Of a stretch of 64,000 nucleotides of DNA, positions 1-13,170 are shown one piece after another. The first letter of the stretch is position 1, and the number at the start of each line of letters is the position of its first letter. The position numbers were made by a program, and so were the translations under genes. Where the stretch lies: contig NC_134366.1 in NCBI RefSeq assembly GCF_035582795.1, forward strand, positions 152,071,519 through 152,135,518, in the 5' to 3' direction. The DNA is from Mycteria americana. Lineage: Eukaryota > Chordata > Aves > Ciconiiformes > Ciconiidae. The notes beneath the pieces are model-generated. The model had not been told where the DNA came from and searched no databases. It was given only the letters and a program-made list of their open reading frames with translations.

Positions 1-185
1 AGTAACAGTAACCTACAACTACTGGAAGGGCAGTTATAAAGGCCGTGGAGATGAACTTTTTTTTTGTAACGGCAGAAAGTAAAACAAGGGGCAACGGCCA
101 CAAGCTGTAGCTCCGGAGGTTTAGGCTGGACATTAAGAAAAAAATCATGAGGAGGGAGTGCAGTGCTGGAAGGATTTATCCAGCA

Positions 186-345
186 AAGCTGTGGAGTCTC
201 TGTCCTTGGAGGCTTTCAGGACTTGCCCAGGCAAAGCCATAGCTGACCTGGTCTAGATTAAGTGGCAATTCTGCTCGAGCAGGTGGCTGGACAAAAGACC
301 TCGTGAGGTCCCTTCCAGCTGTGTCTTTTGTGTTTCCTTGATTAG
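186..345 (+). mobile_element. Degraded CR1 LINE 3' tail
   Basis: The segment follows the typical order of a CR1 3' end: a GTGGAGTCTC-like block, CTTGGAGGCTTTCAGGAC, a TGCTCGAGCAGGTGGCTGGAC-like block, and finally GACCTCGTGAGGTCCCTTCC. The terminal octamer repeat has decayed beyond recognition. Divergence is considerable, so this is an older insertion. The identification is from recall of CR1 3' structure; a RepeatMasker run would confirm it. Confidence 0.7.
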
Positions 346-3300
346 ACCTGCCTGTGAAATAAATGGAGGTGGATTGCTTCTGAAGGCATCTACACCGGGC
401 TCTCCCAGCTGTCATTGCTGCATGTTGTCATTCCGACCCTGCTGTCTTGGCTGCTCCTTCCCTGGTGTGGAGCACTGAAGATGGCCGTCCGGCTGCCCAG
501 GCAGGGCCAGAAGTTGAATTTGCCGTATTTGAGGTTCCTGAGATGCATGACTACGATTTGGGGGCTGAAGCTTTAGGCTTGGGGGACCTGGACTGTTGGC
601 TGCCCCTGCCCTGCTCTCCTCGTGCCGGGGCTGTGCACTGTCCTGCCTCATGTCACCCTTGTTGCCCCACTCCTGGCCTGGCTGAGCCACTGGCCCTGCC
701 TGCGCTCTGGCATCAGGCTCCTTCTGACCTAAAATAGCTGCCACAATCCATTTCCATGTAGAAAGCCTGAGGCTCACTGAGGCATGTGGTCCCATTCAAG
801 CCAATTGGTTTCTCCATCTGGGTGGGAACAGGCAGTTATAGGACAGGTTGATGGGTGCTAGCCATGAGAAACCTGGAAGCCACGCTGACCCCAGTGGGGC
901 CTCGGCCACCTGACAGAGCTGGGCTGTGACACGGAGGTGACCACAGGACTGGCCGTCAAGGAGCCACGCAGAAAGCATCACTGGTGGGGCGGCTTTGGGA
1001 TAATGTGGCCAAAAATGGGACGTGCTATGGCAGGGGTGGCCAGGCATGGCAAACCCAATGTCCGTCTCAGGACTGTGCTGTTGCAGGGTGAGGTTTTTTA
1101 TCTTCCTCTGCCGTGTCCACTGAGCCCCCGGCACAGGCACGCTGCTGCACTGGGAGCCAAAATGATTAATCTGTCCGGGTTAGCCCCGCTCCATCCCCTC
1201 GCCTGGCCTGATTTCATAGGTTTACTGTGCCTTTGTTGCTTCTGTTCTTGCTGCTCCTTCCCTCTCCATGCTCTTGCCTTATTTTGGCTACAGCAGCAGC
1301 AGTTGTTCACTTTATTCATTTGCCACGTATGGACAAGGTGCCAAGAGGAGCTGGGGGAAGGGAAGCCGTGCCTGAGCGTGCAAGTGTGCATGCATGTGTG
1401 TGTGTGTGTCTGTGTGAACACATCTCCAATGCACGAGCAGAAGCAGACTGGTTCCTCCTTGGCTGCTTCTCGTCAGAAAGAGGAGGAGAAAGTGCCAAAT
1501 CTCATCTCAGCAAGGGAGCTGCTAGTCAGGGAGCTGGAAAGCTTCCCTCCCTTCAGAGCTCTGAAGAAAGTAAGAGCCTTATTCAAGTTTTTCACGGCTC
1601 CCCTGCATCTTCAGAGAGCTGAAGTAATTTCTCCCACAAAGCGTGATGTTTATTAGGATGGTGAACGAGGCGGGGAACTTGCCTGGTATTTAAAACAGGC
1701 CACAGCTGGATGGACTGGATCCAGCTGTCAGGCGCCTCCAGAGCAAATGTGTTGAACTCCACCAAGATGGTTAGGTGAAGGAGGATTACCCCTTTTGCAG
1801 AGCCTTCCTTTATCACACTGGGAACATCCTTGGATAGTCTTAATTCAGGGGTTAGACACTGTAATTTAAAAACTGTGAGAAAACCTCCTTCATTCTGAAT
1901 GCCATCAGGAAATAAGAGATGTAATTTTCTCTACTTGGGGAGCCTTTACAATCTTTCCCCATAATAAAGAAATAAAATAAGACAGCACTGCATGGACAGG
2001 CAAGTAATACAAGTGCTTTCATCACGTAAGTCATCTTGATTTATGTGCCATAAATCAGAAATGTGAGCTCAATCTTTGGCTGGGTCCTCAGCACTGGTGG
2101 TTGTTCACCATCAGAATTTACCCATGCAAGAAAACCTCACGGCTTAGTAGTAATTTTTATTTCCACTTGAGCAGAGACAAGCAAGTCTGGACCTGAGGCT
2201 GGGATGGCCTTCCTGTTCTACATTAGCGTGTGCTATGAAATAATTGGGATCAAGCTACTTTGGACTATGTTGTCCTACAGAAAAAAACCTTCAAAACCAA
2301 GATGCAGTCCGCAGCGGTCCTCCCTGTGGCTGGTGCTGGGGGTGGCGCTGGCAGGCAGTGCTCATGCTGGGACCAGAACACCAGAAAACAAAGCACGTGA
2401 GATCCTCTTTTAATATGATGTGTGAAGGCAGAAGGTTATACCCTTTATCTGTGTGGTGCCTTGGGGAGATGACCTCAAATGTGGTCTTAACCATGTGGAA
2501 ATGGCATTTCAAATTTTATAAGGTTTTTTTTTTCCTTTCCAGGAAGAACCTGTTGCCTTAAAATAATATTCCTGGGATGTTAAGGGCAGGCAGAATGACA
2601 CAGGAGTTAAGGGTACTTATTGTTTTACCGCTGTAGAGCATTGAAGACTAAGAGCTGCCTGTGACTCCACCTGAAGAGTGAATTAAACGGAGGAATGTAT
2701 AGCTTGCTGTGAAGGTATCCTGCCTTTAAGAGCTTTTCCCCTTTTTTTCTTGTAACAAAAACAACCCCTGCTATGCACAGAACTGAATTACTCATTCCAG
2801 ACTGACATATTGCCTTACCATTTCTGCTCTATTCTGAGCAGTTGCACTTTTCAGCTGGTACCTGGAAAGAACATCGTCTCTTAGGAGGCTGCATAGGATG
2901 GTTAGAAAATACCTGCCTAGATGAGTCACTGGGGAACAGAGAGGGAGAAAGAAGGCTGGAAGCATTAAGTTGCAGAAATGTTACAGGCAAAAGAAGAAAA
3001 TAAGCACAGAGTTACCGTGTACAAGATCTGTAGTTTAACAAGAAAAACATTTAATTTTTTAAAATAAACCAAAACCCATTGGAATGATACAGAATTAAGG
3101 AAGTGAATTAACCTCAGGAGAGTTGTCCAAGCTATGGTTAACACCTTGGAGGCTCAGGTTAGCTTGCCTGGCGGTCAGACATGCATGTCCCATGCAGTTC
3201 TCCCTTGCAGTACAAGTGGGATAACGCTGTAAAAAAGAGAAGAGACTGGTGGTAAATACACATATGGATATGCATGTGTGCGTGCAGCATTGCTAACCCT

Positions 3301-6300
3301 GGCTCCTGGTATCACCAGCGACTGAGCTTTCACTGGAAAGTTAAGTGATTTAACCCATCACAGCTGCCAACCAGAGTTTGAAGCGTGACTGCTAACATAA
3401 TGCAGGTCGCTGCAGCAGCTCAGCTCCCGTCGCGTCCCAGGGCAGCCCCGGCTCTGGGCGTTGGGGTGGCCACCGGGCTGTGCTTTGGGGCACCAGCTAC
3501 TGCTCCGTGCCACCCGGCAGCCTGTCCCCCAGCTCCACGGTTAGACCTGGATGGCAACACTTGAACCATATTGACCCAAGCGCTATCAAGCTGTAGGAGA
3601 GAAACAAAATGCCTCTTACAGCAAGGTCAAAACACTTGTCCTCCTTGGGTGCTAATAGGGTAGAGAAATAATTAACCAGGGACAGAGCGTTGATCAGCAT
3701 TAGGGGAACTGGGCAGGGCACTTGTATACGAGCTGATACTCGCCACATGGGCACCCCTGCATTTGTTCACACTGTTTTTAAAGCTAACTTTACAACCATA
3801 AGGTGCTTTCCCATACTTTTTTTCTTTAAATGGGCCTCCAGAGCAAGTAGAAGGCCTTGAAAAGGGCACAGGCTCCCCCAGAGTGGCCCGGTCTATCTCA
3901 GAAGCTGCTCCTAGAACGATATGAAACTCTAAGGCTTCTGGATTGACTGTGCTGCTTTAAAATCACCTTTCCTGAATTACATAGCTGATTCCCACAGGAG
4001 ATGCTTATGGCTTCATGGGCCTCTCCTACCCAGAGCTGTAATTTTTGTACTCAGCGATTGTTTAAAACAAGTAGCTCAGAGGCCATGGCATTAACCACCA
4101 GCTGTAATTAGCAATCTTGCTTTAAATGGCCCTGCATCCCCACTCATAGTGCCCCAGACTTGCTGGAGGGTGGCCAGTCACAAGCACGAGTAATCTGCTT
4201 GCAGCAAGTCTTGGAAATAGTGAAACTCAATATGAAAGTTCAAGCCTAGAGTCTTATACATGTCTCTCAAGACTGGGTGTGAGCTTCCCACAATCTGGCT
4301 TTCCAGGACATTGCCGAGTTCAGTTCCTGGACTGTCTGGCTCAGTAGCCAGAGGTTGTGTAACACTGTGCTAGCCTGGCCTTGGCATAGGGTGAAGATAC
4401 AGTTTTCCATAATCACACTGGGGTGAAGTTATTTGTCATCCTTTGAATGAGAAGAAATTTTACCTGTGTTCCCAGGTAGATGATGAGGAGAAAACATATC
4501 TCCTCCAGATCCCCTCAAGCTCAGCCTCCTCTTGTCTCCACCGTTAGATTAAAGCGTGAACAGGCAATGACCTTAGGACTGTCTCGTTACAGGCATGTGG
4601 GATTCATCATGAAAACAACTGCCTGTACTTATTACTGTCTGCCCTCTTTTGCATTTCCCTTCCCAGTTCCATTTTCTCTTCAATCTCAACACTCGGGTTT
4701 TACCTGTGTTTTCAATTTAGGTTTATCCTGATGTGAAATACCTGGAGCTTTACTGGGAACGATCAATGAAACTCTTAGTAGATGCTTGGGCAAAATTCCT
4801 GCTGGGATCAAAGCCCAGGCTGTGCCTGGATAGGGACTTCAGCCTTTGGTCCACGTTTGCACCACAGTGTGCAATATGTTGTAGCTGTCCCTGCTGGGGT
4901 TGAAGCCAGCAGTTGTACAGGACACCTTTATTCAGGTTAGATGGGCAGCGATTAAATACCATATCCTATAGTGAGATAATAAAGGCTTTTCTTGATGTGC
5001 AGGCTAACGTGGAGAAACAGAGCCATATGGTCCACAGGATTTTCCTAAATACATTGGCGAGGGCATTGGATGCCACTGGGGGAGCGGGAGAGGCCGCTAC
5101 TGGAAAAGCAAGGAAGAGAAGAGGAAAAAGCAGGCAGGAGCAGTGGTGCACAGGAGCCGAGGGAGCCCGTGCACAGAGCCTCTTGCTCAGCGCTGGCAAG
5201 CGAAGCAGCTCTCTCCTGCGGGCCCCTGCGATGGCCAGGGACGCGGTGGTGCCAGCAGCCGCTGCAAACAGCGCTGCACCGCAGCTACCCAACTCCGTGC
5301 CTTGGTTTCTCCCATGAATGGGAAAAAACCTCTGGGCACTGAAATACTGCCTAGTGCTCAAGCTATGGGACCGTACCAGGCTGGTTTTACTTATGCTGGA
5401 GCAAATCAGCTGCTTTTCCTGCAGGTCCTTCTGACTTTGCCTGTGTAGGAGTAAAGACAGTTGCCCCTGACTTTTTCCTGTGGAGCCTGCAGCGTGATGA
5501 GATACATTTAATCTGCACGGGCTAGCTGATGCAGCCCTGTGAATCGGGTTTAGCTTTGATTACGTTCTAGTGCATTTTTTGGGCCAGCAGATTATTTTCA
5601 CAATAGTACTTTATGGCTTTGCGTGTTAGGACTCTCTCTAGGCATGTTGCAGTGTACAGCACGGGCAGCCTGAAGGCCCGTTCCGATGTTTGCCCGCTGG
5701 TTTCTGTGGCCCTGCCGGTGCAGGAAGCGTCTGGGGGAGCGGGCTGGCTCTTGTGCAGGAGGCAGAGGCTGTTGCTGTGCAGGCTGCAGAATCCCCATGG
5801 AGATATTGCTTGGTGTGTGTCTGAAGTTCACCTCCACACACAATCAAGAGCACGTCTTACCTTGCTACTCAGCCTGCAAAACTTCTAATAGTTGGGTGAA
5901 ACAACTATAATACAAATACAGTGACCAGGGAGACTTCCTAGTGCCCTGGAACATCTGTACCTTGCTTTATTCCAGCTACAGGCTGCCTTATGACTGTCTT
6001 TAGGAAAAGTTTGATTTAAAAATGGGCCTATTTGCTTGTTTTTAAAGTGGAGGTGACTTACGCAAAGTCAAGCACTCTCAGATGACTTTCTGGTTCCTTT
6101 CACAGAAGGAAAGTTGCCTTGCAGGGCACGTGACCCAAGCTATCTCCTGATGCAGAAAAAGTTCGTCCTTCCTCTCAGAGTGAGCAACCTGGAATGAATG
6201 ATAATGAATAGATGCTTATCCTGAAGTGACTGTGAGCTGTGGTGGCAGGAGACAAAATGGGGCTTTCGAATGAGAGGTGGATGGAGGAAGGGGGAGGGGG

Positions 6301-7170
6301 TGGGCTTGGGAGATCAGCAGCGGTCCTGAGGCCTTGGGTACTTGGGTCGCCACTTCAGACCTAGCACAGGCATTAGTATCTTGGAGTAATGACGATCTGC
6401 GGGGAGTCTGGTTGCTTGGATTTTAATGAACTGGTGCTCTGGCTTCCCAGGGACCTGCACAAGACCTGCCCATCATTTTTGCCAGCCCAGCAGAGAGACA
6501 CAGGCCTGGGAGCCTGGAGAGCAAGGCTGGTATTTGTACGAGACGGATCATTACTAGAGGGCACAGGGAGGGAAACGGGATGGCGAGGGACAGCCTATTT
6601 AAAGCATTTTCGGAGGGACTTAGGTCTCCCAGGAATCTGCACCCGTGTCTTGCACACCGTGTTATGCCTGTTTGAATAGCACCCTTTAGGAGCCAAAGCT
6701 CTCAATCTCTCACATATTCAACCATCAGTATTCAAGCTGCAAGCAAAATAAAAAGCAAAGGATAGCCTCAGGGAAGGATCAGTATGGGCTTCCAATAGCT
6801 CTTTCAGAGGAGGACCCGTCTATAGGGGTTCCCAGGTCCTGAAGGGTACCCATCAGTTTACAGCACAGTTTTAATAGGCCCTGAAAAAATAGGGCTTATA
6901 GTTCAAATATCCTCATTGTTTGCTAGATTGGGAAAATACTATTTTTACATGCTGTTTACAAGACTGATGCCTGTGAGTGTTACCACAATTTGAGTATTAA
7001 TTAATTGCAATGTGCAGTAGCTCTGGGACAGATGAGGTCTGTGAGGCTGATTAAGCCCTTCTCCAAGTCGGTAGCAGCAGCAGCCAGAGAAAAATAAGGA
7101 CTCTGCCACGAGGATCTGACGATTCCATCGAGCAGCCTAATCAATCAGCTGAGAAACGAGCAAGCAGACC
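346..7170. other. Intergenic region, no gene recognised
   Basis: The stretch has mixed base composition and no reading frame with recognisable protein content. It holds the TG-rich repeat near 1384 and several AT-rich segments, the most element-like at about 4010-4130 and 5480-5600. No CR1 with a clear 3' tail is visible. By analogy with the mammalian gene order (YWHAZ downstream of ZNF706), this could be the YWHAZ-ZNF706 interval, but nothing within the window proves it. Confidence 0.6.
1384..1416 (+). repeat. (TG)n microsatellite
   Basis: A short alternating purine-pyrimidine run, TG/CA, interrupted by single C and CA units. The longest uninterrupted part is about 15 bases (1395-1409). Confidence 0.8.
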
Positions 7171-7179
7171 TTTAAGAGG

Positions 7180-7900
7180 TGACGTGGGGACGGTCGCAGT
7201 GGGAAGGCAGGGGACAGCGCAGCGCCTGCTGGCGTGACCCGTGCCGTCAGCTGTCGTCCCTCGCAGCAGGTTGTGCCGGTTGTGCTCACACCTCCCCTCC
7301 GTCCTGCGAGACAGCACACTCGTGTCAGCCCCAGCGAGGGCCGGCTGCTCCCCGAGGGACTGGGAGCCGGGAGCCGCGGTGACCCCACGCCAGTCTTGCC
7401 CTTGGGCAGAGCCGGGGGCTGGAAAGAGGGTCCATCCACAGCCCCCACACGGGAGTCTTCTCTTAGGAACCTTCCCCCTCCCTTTTTGTAATGTCTTAAG
7501 AGAGGCACTGGTTTCTGGTTACCCTGGTTTGAGGGTCAAGCTGGCCTCGACGGCAACTGGATCTTCTCCTTGCCCCTAGCACGCATCCTCGCATCTCCCT
7601 CACAGACTCGCCCGCTGGTGCCGAGCTGCGAGGGCAAAGCTGCAGCCCGCGCACGGCGTCCCCGCCCCTCTGGGACCAGGCCCCCTCGCGCCGTCGCGCT
7701 GCCCCAGATGTTGCCAGCTGCCTGGGGGACCCGGCCCGCGCGGTGCAGCCTGCGAGGACCCGGCTGGACCCGCAGCAAGCGGGCTGCCCCACAGCCCCGT
7801 GCCGTGGGGGTTTCCTACCCTCTGCCCTCCCGCTCGGCCGCAGCCCGGCACCTCCTCCCCGGCCTTCCCCAATGCCAGGCTTAAGTGCCGTGGCATTTGG
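7180..7900. promoter_or_regulatory. Orphan CpG-island-like segment
   Basis: This GC-rich segment is dense in CpG. In 7621-7860 I count about 26 CpG in 240 bases, close to the number expected from its base composition, which is unusual in methylated vertebrate DNA. No recognised gene starts here. Open frames on both strands (up to 143 codons) look like GC-rich chance frames. It could be the promoter of an unannotated non-coding RNA, an enhancer-type island or an unrecognised gene's first exon. Confidence 0.55.
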
Positions 7901-10900
7901 AGGTGAGGCCGACTGAGGAGCAGCCACAATGCCGCTGTGGACAGGACAGCTTCATCGCGTGCTCTGGGTGTCTTCTATCGGGCATCAAAGCAAGGTTGCG
8001 TTGAAGGACCATTCAGCCACACTTCGAGCAGGCTGCTACAGGATCACGTTTTCTTTTGTTTTTAAAGACAAACGAGAAAGAAGAGTCAGAACCCCCTAGC
8101 ACGTGTACTGAACTCAAACCCAAGAGATCACGGTGCGTTTCCCTAGGCCCTACGCTTCTGTGCTCTGCCTGTGCGCTGCCTGCCAGCAGAGGGAGTGGAC
8201 ATGCGCCGGCTGCCCCTGTCCTGGCGCTGGGCACAGCGCTGGCGGCCCACCCATGACACCGATTTCCAGGCAAGGGAACCACAAGGTACAGTAAAACCTG
8301 TTTAATTTAGGCAGAAATGAAAATCGGTATTTTCCAAGTGCCTCATCGGTCAAGGAGCGGTTGGGCTGAATAATTATTTTCAGGCCTACCAAAAGGCATT
8401 GCTCTCCATTTTAGACAAAGCTGCAGCTCCCAGCAAACATTCAGGCAGGTGTATTTTGAAAGGGTCCTTGCTGGGGCTCCTGCAATAAGCACAGCCAAGC
8501 CGTACATGAGTTAGCACATTTGAGAGACAAGCCAGCAGAACAGGAATAATCCAAATCTAACCCAACACCATCTGCTGCACAAGGCACTGCGGCTATATAC
8601 AAAAACCTCATTAGTACCTGATGAGAAGGAGGCTGGGCCCACAAATAAGTGTATTTGCAATACAGGGTATGTGTAATGCTGTCAACATCCATGTGGCTCA
8701 CAAAGAGGGGACACTTGTCCCTGGCAGCAGCTCTGCCAGGGCTGGCCCTAGCAAGACCCACGGGAAAGCGGGGGGGGCAGGGGTGGCACTCCTGGGGGAG
8801 CAGAGACTCATGCTGAGACATCCCCAGGGACCAGCCGGGGAAAGCCTAGTGCTACATAACCTGGGGCAGAGGAAGACGAAGCCCAGCTAGGCTTAATTTC
8901 TGCCCCGTAGGCCCATGTTGATCAGGGTGAAAGCCAAAAGCAGCAGAACGACAAGGAACCAAAATAAAAGCAGCCACATCCATCTCCCCTGCCCCAGGCT
9001 GGCAGCTGCTGGGGACATGGGGACACAGCAAGCACGGGGGTGGCTGGCTGCGCTACGCCCGCAGAGCTGCTCACGGCGGCACCTGCCATTGTCCCAACAC
9101 GTCCCGCCAAATCCACCTTTGTCACTGGTGCCCAAGGGGTGGCAGGACACCGGGCCCTGCCGTGCCGGCGATGCTCCCGGCACCACGAGGAGCGAGGAGT
9201 GACTTGACGTTGGCGGAGGGGGTGTCACTTTAGCTGTCCCCCCCAGCTGGCAGGGGCCCGGGCTGCAGCTCCCTCCGCCTGGCGTCCCTGCATGGACACA
9301 GTGCTGGGGGGCTGCTGTCCCCTCGGGCAAGGGGCATTTGGGGCCCAGGTGGCAGCAAGGGCAGTGGAGCCGCTCTGCGGGGCTGCGGGGAGAAGCCTTT
9401 CCCTGGCTCTCATCCTCCTCCCTTCCCTCCCGTCCACAGCTTGCCAGCAACCAGCCCAGGGACTTGCAGGCAGGATTTGTCCCTTGGAGGTAGCTGCTGG
9501 GGTGGAAGGACAGGGCTCGTGCGCTGCCACTGCCGCGGGATGGCTGTCGGGCTCAGGCAGAGGTGCCGGCTCGGTGGGAAGGACCTGCGTCCTGGGCCAG
9601 CTCCCGCTCCAGGCTGCGGCAAAGACAAGCTCGTGATCTAGGGCGGGCACTGGTGCGAGGCCAAAACTTGTTGTTATTATTATTATTTATTGCTTTATTT
9701 TTAACTGAGCACTTGTGTTTTTGTGACCTCTCCCGCGGGGCGGCTCCGGCTCCCCGGGGAGGTCTGGAGGCACGCGCGGCACAGTGAAATCCCAGCTCGG
9801 GCAGAGACAGCACCGGGGGGCGGGTGGGGGGCAGGCAGAGGAGGATTGGAAAGGGAAGAGGATGGCAACTGAGACTTCAAAGCAGATACAATCCAGAGAT
9901 ATAACCCCCCCCTCAATTAAACAGAAGGAGGCAGAATTAAAGGGTCACTTCAGGGCTGCCACGTGGTAGCGTCTTTAAAGCTATCATGCAAGTGCAGCCT
10001 GGTGTAAGAGCACAGCACTATTATGGGCTATTGTGTCACAAGCTCCCTTGTTTTCTCTCTCCATACAGTGAAATACGATGGTCTAAAACAGGAAAGGAGT
10101 TTCTCAGCTGCAAGCCCCTGCAAAGGGTGAGGATGGAGAGGCTTGGTGCCACGGCAGCCGCCTGGCCACGTAACCCAGGGAAGAGGGTTATGTGCTTCAT
10201 CGGCTTTGCCCCTTGCCCCGGGGACCCTGCCTGTCCCCAGGGCTTGTCCTGCCCCTGGGACAGCAGGGGAGGAAGAAGCTGTGATGCAGGGCCATAATTA
10301 TTTTCCTTCCCTTTTAAAGGAGTTAGTCCAAAGGAGAAGTGGACTGTGCCTTCTCCTACTGCTGCCTAAATATCTGGGATGCCGGCTGGCTCCCTCTCTC
10401 ACCCTCGGCTTTCACATTCTTCTCTCTCATCATCCCATCGTGACATTGCAGCCTCTAACACCCTCTGGCACCCAAGGTCGTGCCTTTCTCGCTGAATTTC
10501 CTGCTCTCATACATTTCATCTTCCCTTTCCCAGTGCAGCCCCTTGGCCAAAAGTTACTTCTCAGTTCAGTCACCAGCTTTGCTTCTATAGATATTTTGTT
10601 CGTTTTCATCTGTTTTCCTTCTCTTTATGTGTTCTCTTGCCTGTTGGTTGGGTCAATCAATCACAGGCCAAGAGGCGGCAAGGCACTTTTATCACACTCA
10701 CATCGGCAACTGGGACCTTCCTGGTAGCGTGGGACACTGCGTTTGCCTGAGAACTGGTTGGGAATTCAACCATTTCAGCTGTTCTGAGTTTACCTCTGGC
10801 TTTGGAGGAGCCCAGTCCTTCAAAACTCCTGAGCATTTGCAGTGCCATTTTAGAGTCTGGAGCAGCTCTTTGTTGGTGCAGTTTCTCTGCTTCTTAGCTC

Positions 10901-12639
10901 GCTCCGTTTGACTAGATGGTTTCAAGAATTATAGCCGAAAACATTGGAATAGGCAGGCTTTATACTTTGCTCTCCCTTCATAATTACAGTGCTTGCACAT
11001 TTAAAATGATTTAGCTAATTTAGCGTTTTAAGTTCCACACAATTTCAGGAGCACAGGGGGATGCATTAGTCTGAATTATTTCCGGCCAAACAATTCTGCC
11101 GTGAAAACTGCCGAGGCCGCTCGTGGAGGTGTGCCGGGGGCAGAAAGTGCGCTCTGCTGCAGCTCGGATCCACATCTTCCGCCCCGGAGAAGGAGTTTCT
11201 ATGGAGACATTTGCAGTAAACAAATGTATGGCTTCCCCAGTGCGTGCAGGCGCCACAGCCTCAGCCCTGCGAGCTCTTAGGCTGTGTTTTTTGGCAGGGC
11301 GGTGATGGTGACGAACCCCGGCCCGTGCCCCCCTCCCGCTCCTGGCCCTGCTGCCAGCAGTGCTGTCTTTCCAGCCTGGGGGACAGCGGTCAGGAGTCAG
11401 AATTCCTGGTACTTTAGCTACGGGATGAATTTTGAGGGGTCCCGGCATGGTATCCTGCTCGCCTGGCAGCTGTAAACACAAATCCCTTTAAATGTTTGTG
11501 TGCATATAGCTAAAGCCAGGGAGAGCCACAAAATCCTATGTAAAAGCAGAGCAGCGGTTTCATGCTTCTTCCCAGCATGTCTGGGGCCATGTCCCCCCCT
11601 CCCGCATCTCCCCACGCTGCGGTGCCCACGGCTGGAGACTTGCACCCACCAGACAGCGCTGAGGGTCCCTGGGCTCCACTCCCCAGGTCTGCAGGGGGTT
11701 AAAGCCCCTCCTGTCAGTCTTTGAAGCATTTCTTCCCTGGGATGGCTCAGCAAACCAGAAAGCGAGGAGATGATGCTCGGTTACCTTCTGCCGGTTTTAA
11801 AGTCATTTTTCCACTCCCCTGCGATACCCCAGCGGAGCTTTCCTGGTTTCTCTGTGATGGGCAATTTCCATACAAGTAAAATGCCTGTGGCTCTTTTCAC
11901 AGAGGTTGACATGATAGCTCCGGTACCCCAGCCAAATATTGCTTGGGTGATAACCAGGAACTGTGCTGTAGCTTAATTATTTTTCCTGTTAAGGCTTCTC
12001 TTGCTGTTGCAGCTCTCCTCTGCCTCCCCTCTCGGACTGCAGCGATGCGTTGTGCTGGGCTGCTCAAAGGCTGCTGCTTCTCTGGGAAGCGCTGCCTGTC
12101 ACCAAAGGCTAAAGCTCAGCCCTGAATATATAAAATATGCTAAACGTTTTGCCATTATCAGGCAAAAGAGTAAATGCAGCCACCGATAACTTTGATCTCG
12201 GAACACCAGCACAAAACAAAGCAGGGACTCACCGGATGAGTGCACAGCCTTATTTCTATCACAGCATCCAACAGAGCAATTGCTAATGGACCTGAACAAA
12301 ATTTGACCCTGTATCGATTTCCAAATTCTGAGCTGAGCTGGCGCAAGCGTGGGCTGCAGCTCTCCGACAGTACCATCCTGTTAAATCTCAATGTGAAAGA
12401 AGGATAGGAAAGGCTCTTAGGCTATTCGTAACATACCGCTCCGTTGGAAATAGGGAAAGTAAGATGAAGCCGGCTGAGAGTCCCTGGCCTTGTTTTAGCC
12501 CTGGCTTGTGCTTGCCCTGGCTGGGGGGACAAGGGAACAGAGAGACGTCCACGGGGTGTTGAAGGTGTCTCAGGGAGCAGCAGAAACGCCTCGTGCCTTA
12601 CAGCCCAAGCGTGTATCTTTAGTAACACACCCCCAGAGC
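7901..12639. other. Intergenic region, no gene recognised
   Basis: GC-rich sequence (about 8150-9640) alternates with AT-rich blocks. A TTA-type simple repeat lies near 9668-9691. The segment 10921-11110 is AT-rich and element-like. Open frames of 100-185 codons at 8893-9450 and 10143-10727 have no recognisable domains and overlap frames of similar length on the other strand, which argues against coding. Confidence 0.6.
9668..9691 (+). repeat. TTA/TTG simple repeat
   Basis: A short trinucleotide-like run, TTGTTATTATTATTATTTAT, embedded between GC-rich flanks. Confidence 0.7.
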
Positions 12640-13165
12640 GTGCTTTGCCAGCAGCGCTGTTGCCGGTTAATGGCAAGTGAAGCTCTGCAGCCCGGCCACT
12701 CGGCAGCGGCCGCCACAGCTCAGCCTGCCCGGGAGCGGAGGGGACACTCGGTGCCGCCTCGCCGGCGGGCAGTCGCACGGAGGGGCCGCGCGAAACAGAG
12801 GCCATCGTCACATTAAAACCCCCTTATTCTTGCTTGGCTGTAAGAAGAGGTTATTCAAGAGCTTGACGGAAACACCACATCCTCCCGCGACAGGGTGGTA
12901 ACGGGGTTTTAGACACCCATCCCTGCCTGTCCCTACCTAAGACCCAGGACTTGCCCTCCATGGCACCCGGTGGGACCATCAGCGTGGCAGGTGCCAGGTG
13001 CCTGGCCACGGCCCTTCAGGGTCCGTCATCTTTTGGGATTGCAGCAGGCAATGTCGTCTCGGTGGGACACTCGGCCGCCCTCGCCACCCGCTGCCCACGG
13101 ACGGTGGGCGAGCTGCCCTCGCGTGCTGCCTCCGCAGCCCGGGCAGAGGCTGCCGCTGCTGCAGG
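12640..13165. promoter_or_regulatory. Second GC-rich, CpG-dense patch with splice-donor-like end
   Basis: Between about 12661 and 12805 I count roughly 18 CpG. A second GC-rich block (13040-13165) ends in GCTGCAG|GTGAGTG, a near-ideal splice donor on the plus strand. An 82-codon open frame from 12951 crosses this point without recognisable content. The pattern fits a short CpG-rich regulatory segment or a first exon of an unannotated transcript. No gene identity is claimed. Confidence 0.35.
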
Positions 13166-13170
13166 TGAGT

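Noticed and set aside
937..1656. 239-codon plus-strand open frame
   Set aside because: It runs through a TG microsatellite (VCMHVCVCVCV) and Cys/Leu low complexity, with no family resemblance.
8893..9450. 185-codon minus-strand open frame with a C-terminal hydrophobic segment (WLLLFWFLVVLLLLAFTLI)
   Set aside because: A membrane-tail-like end was tempting, but the rest is GC-rich low complexity, no upstream exon or promoter is evident and I recognise no homologue.
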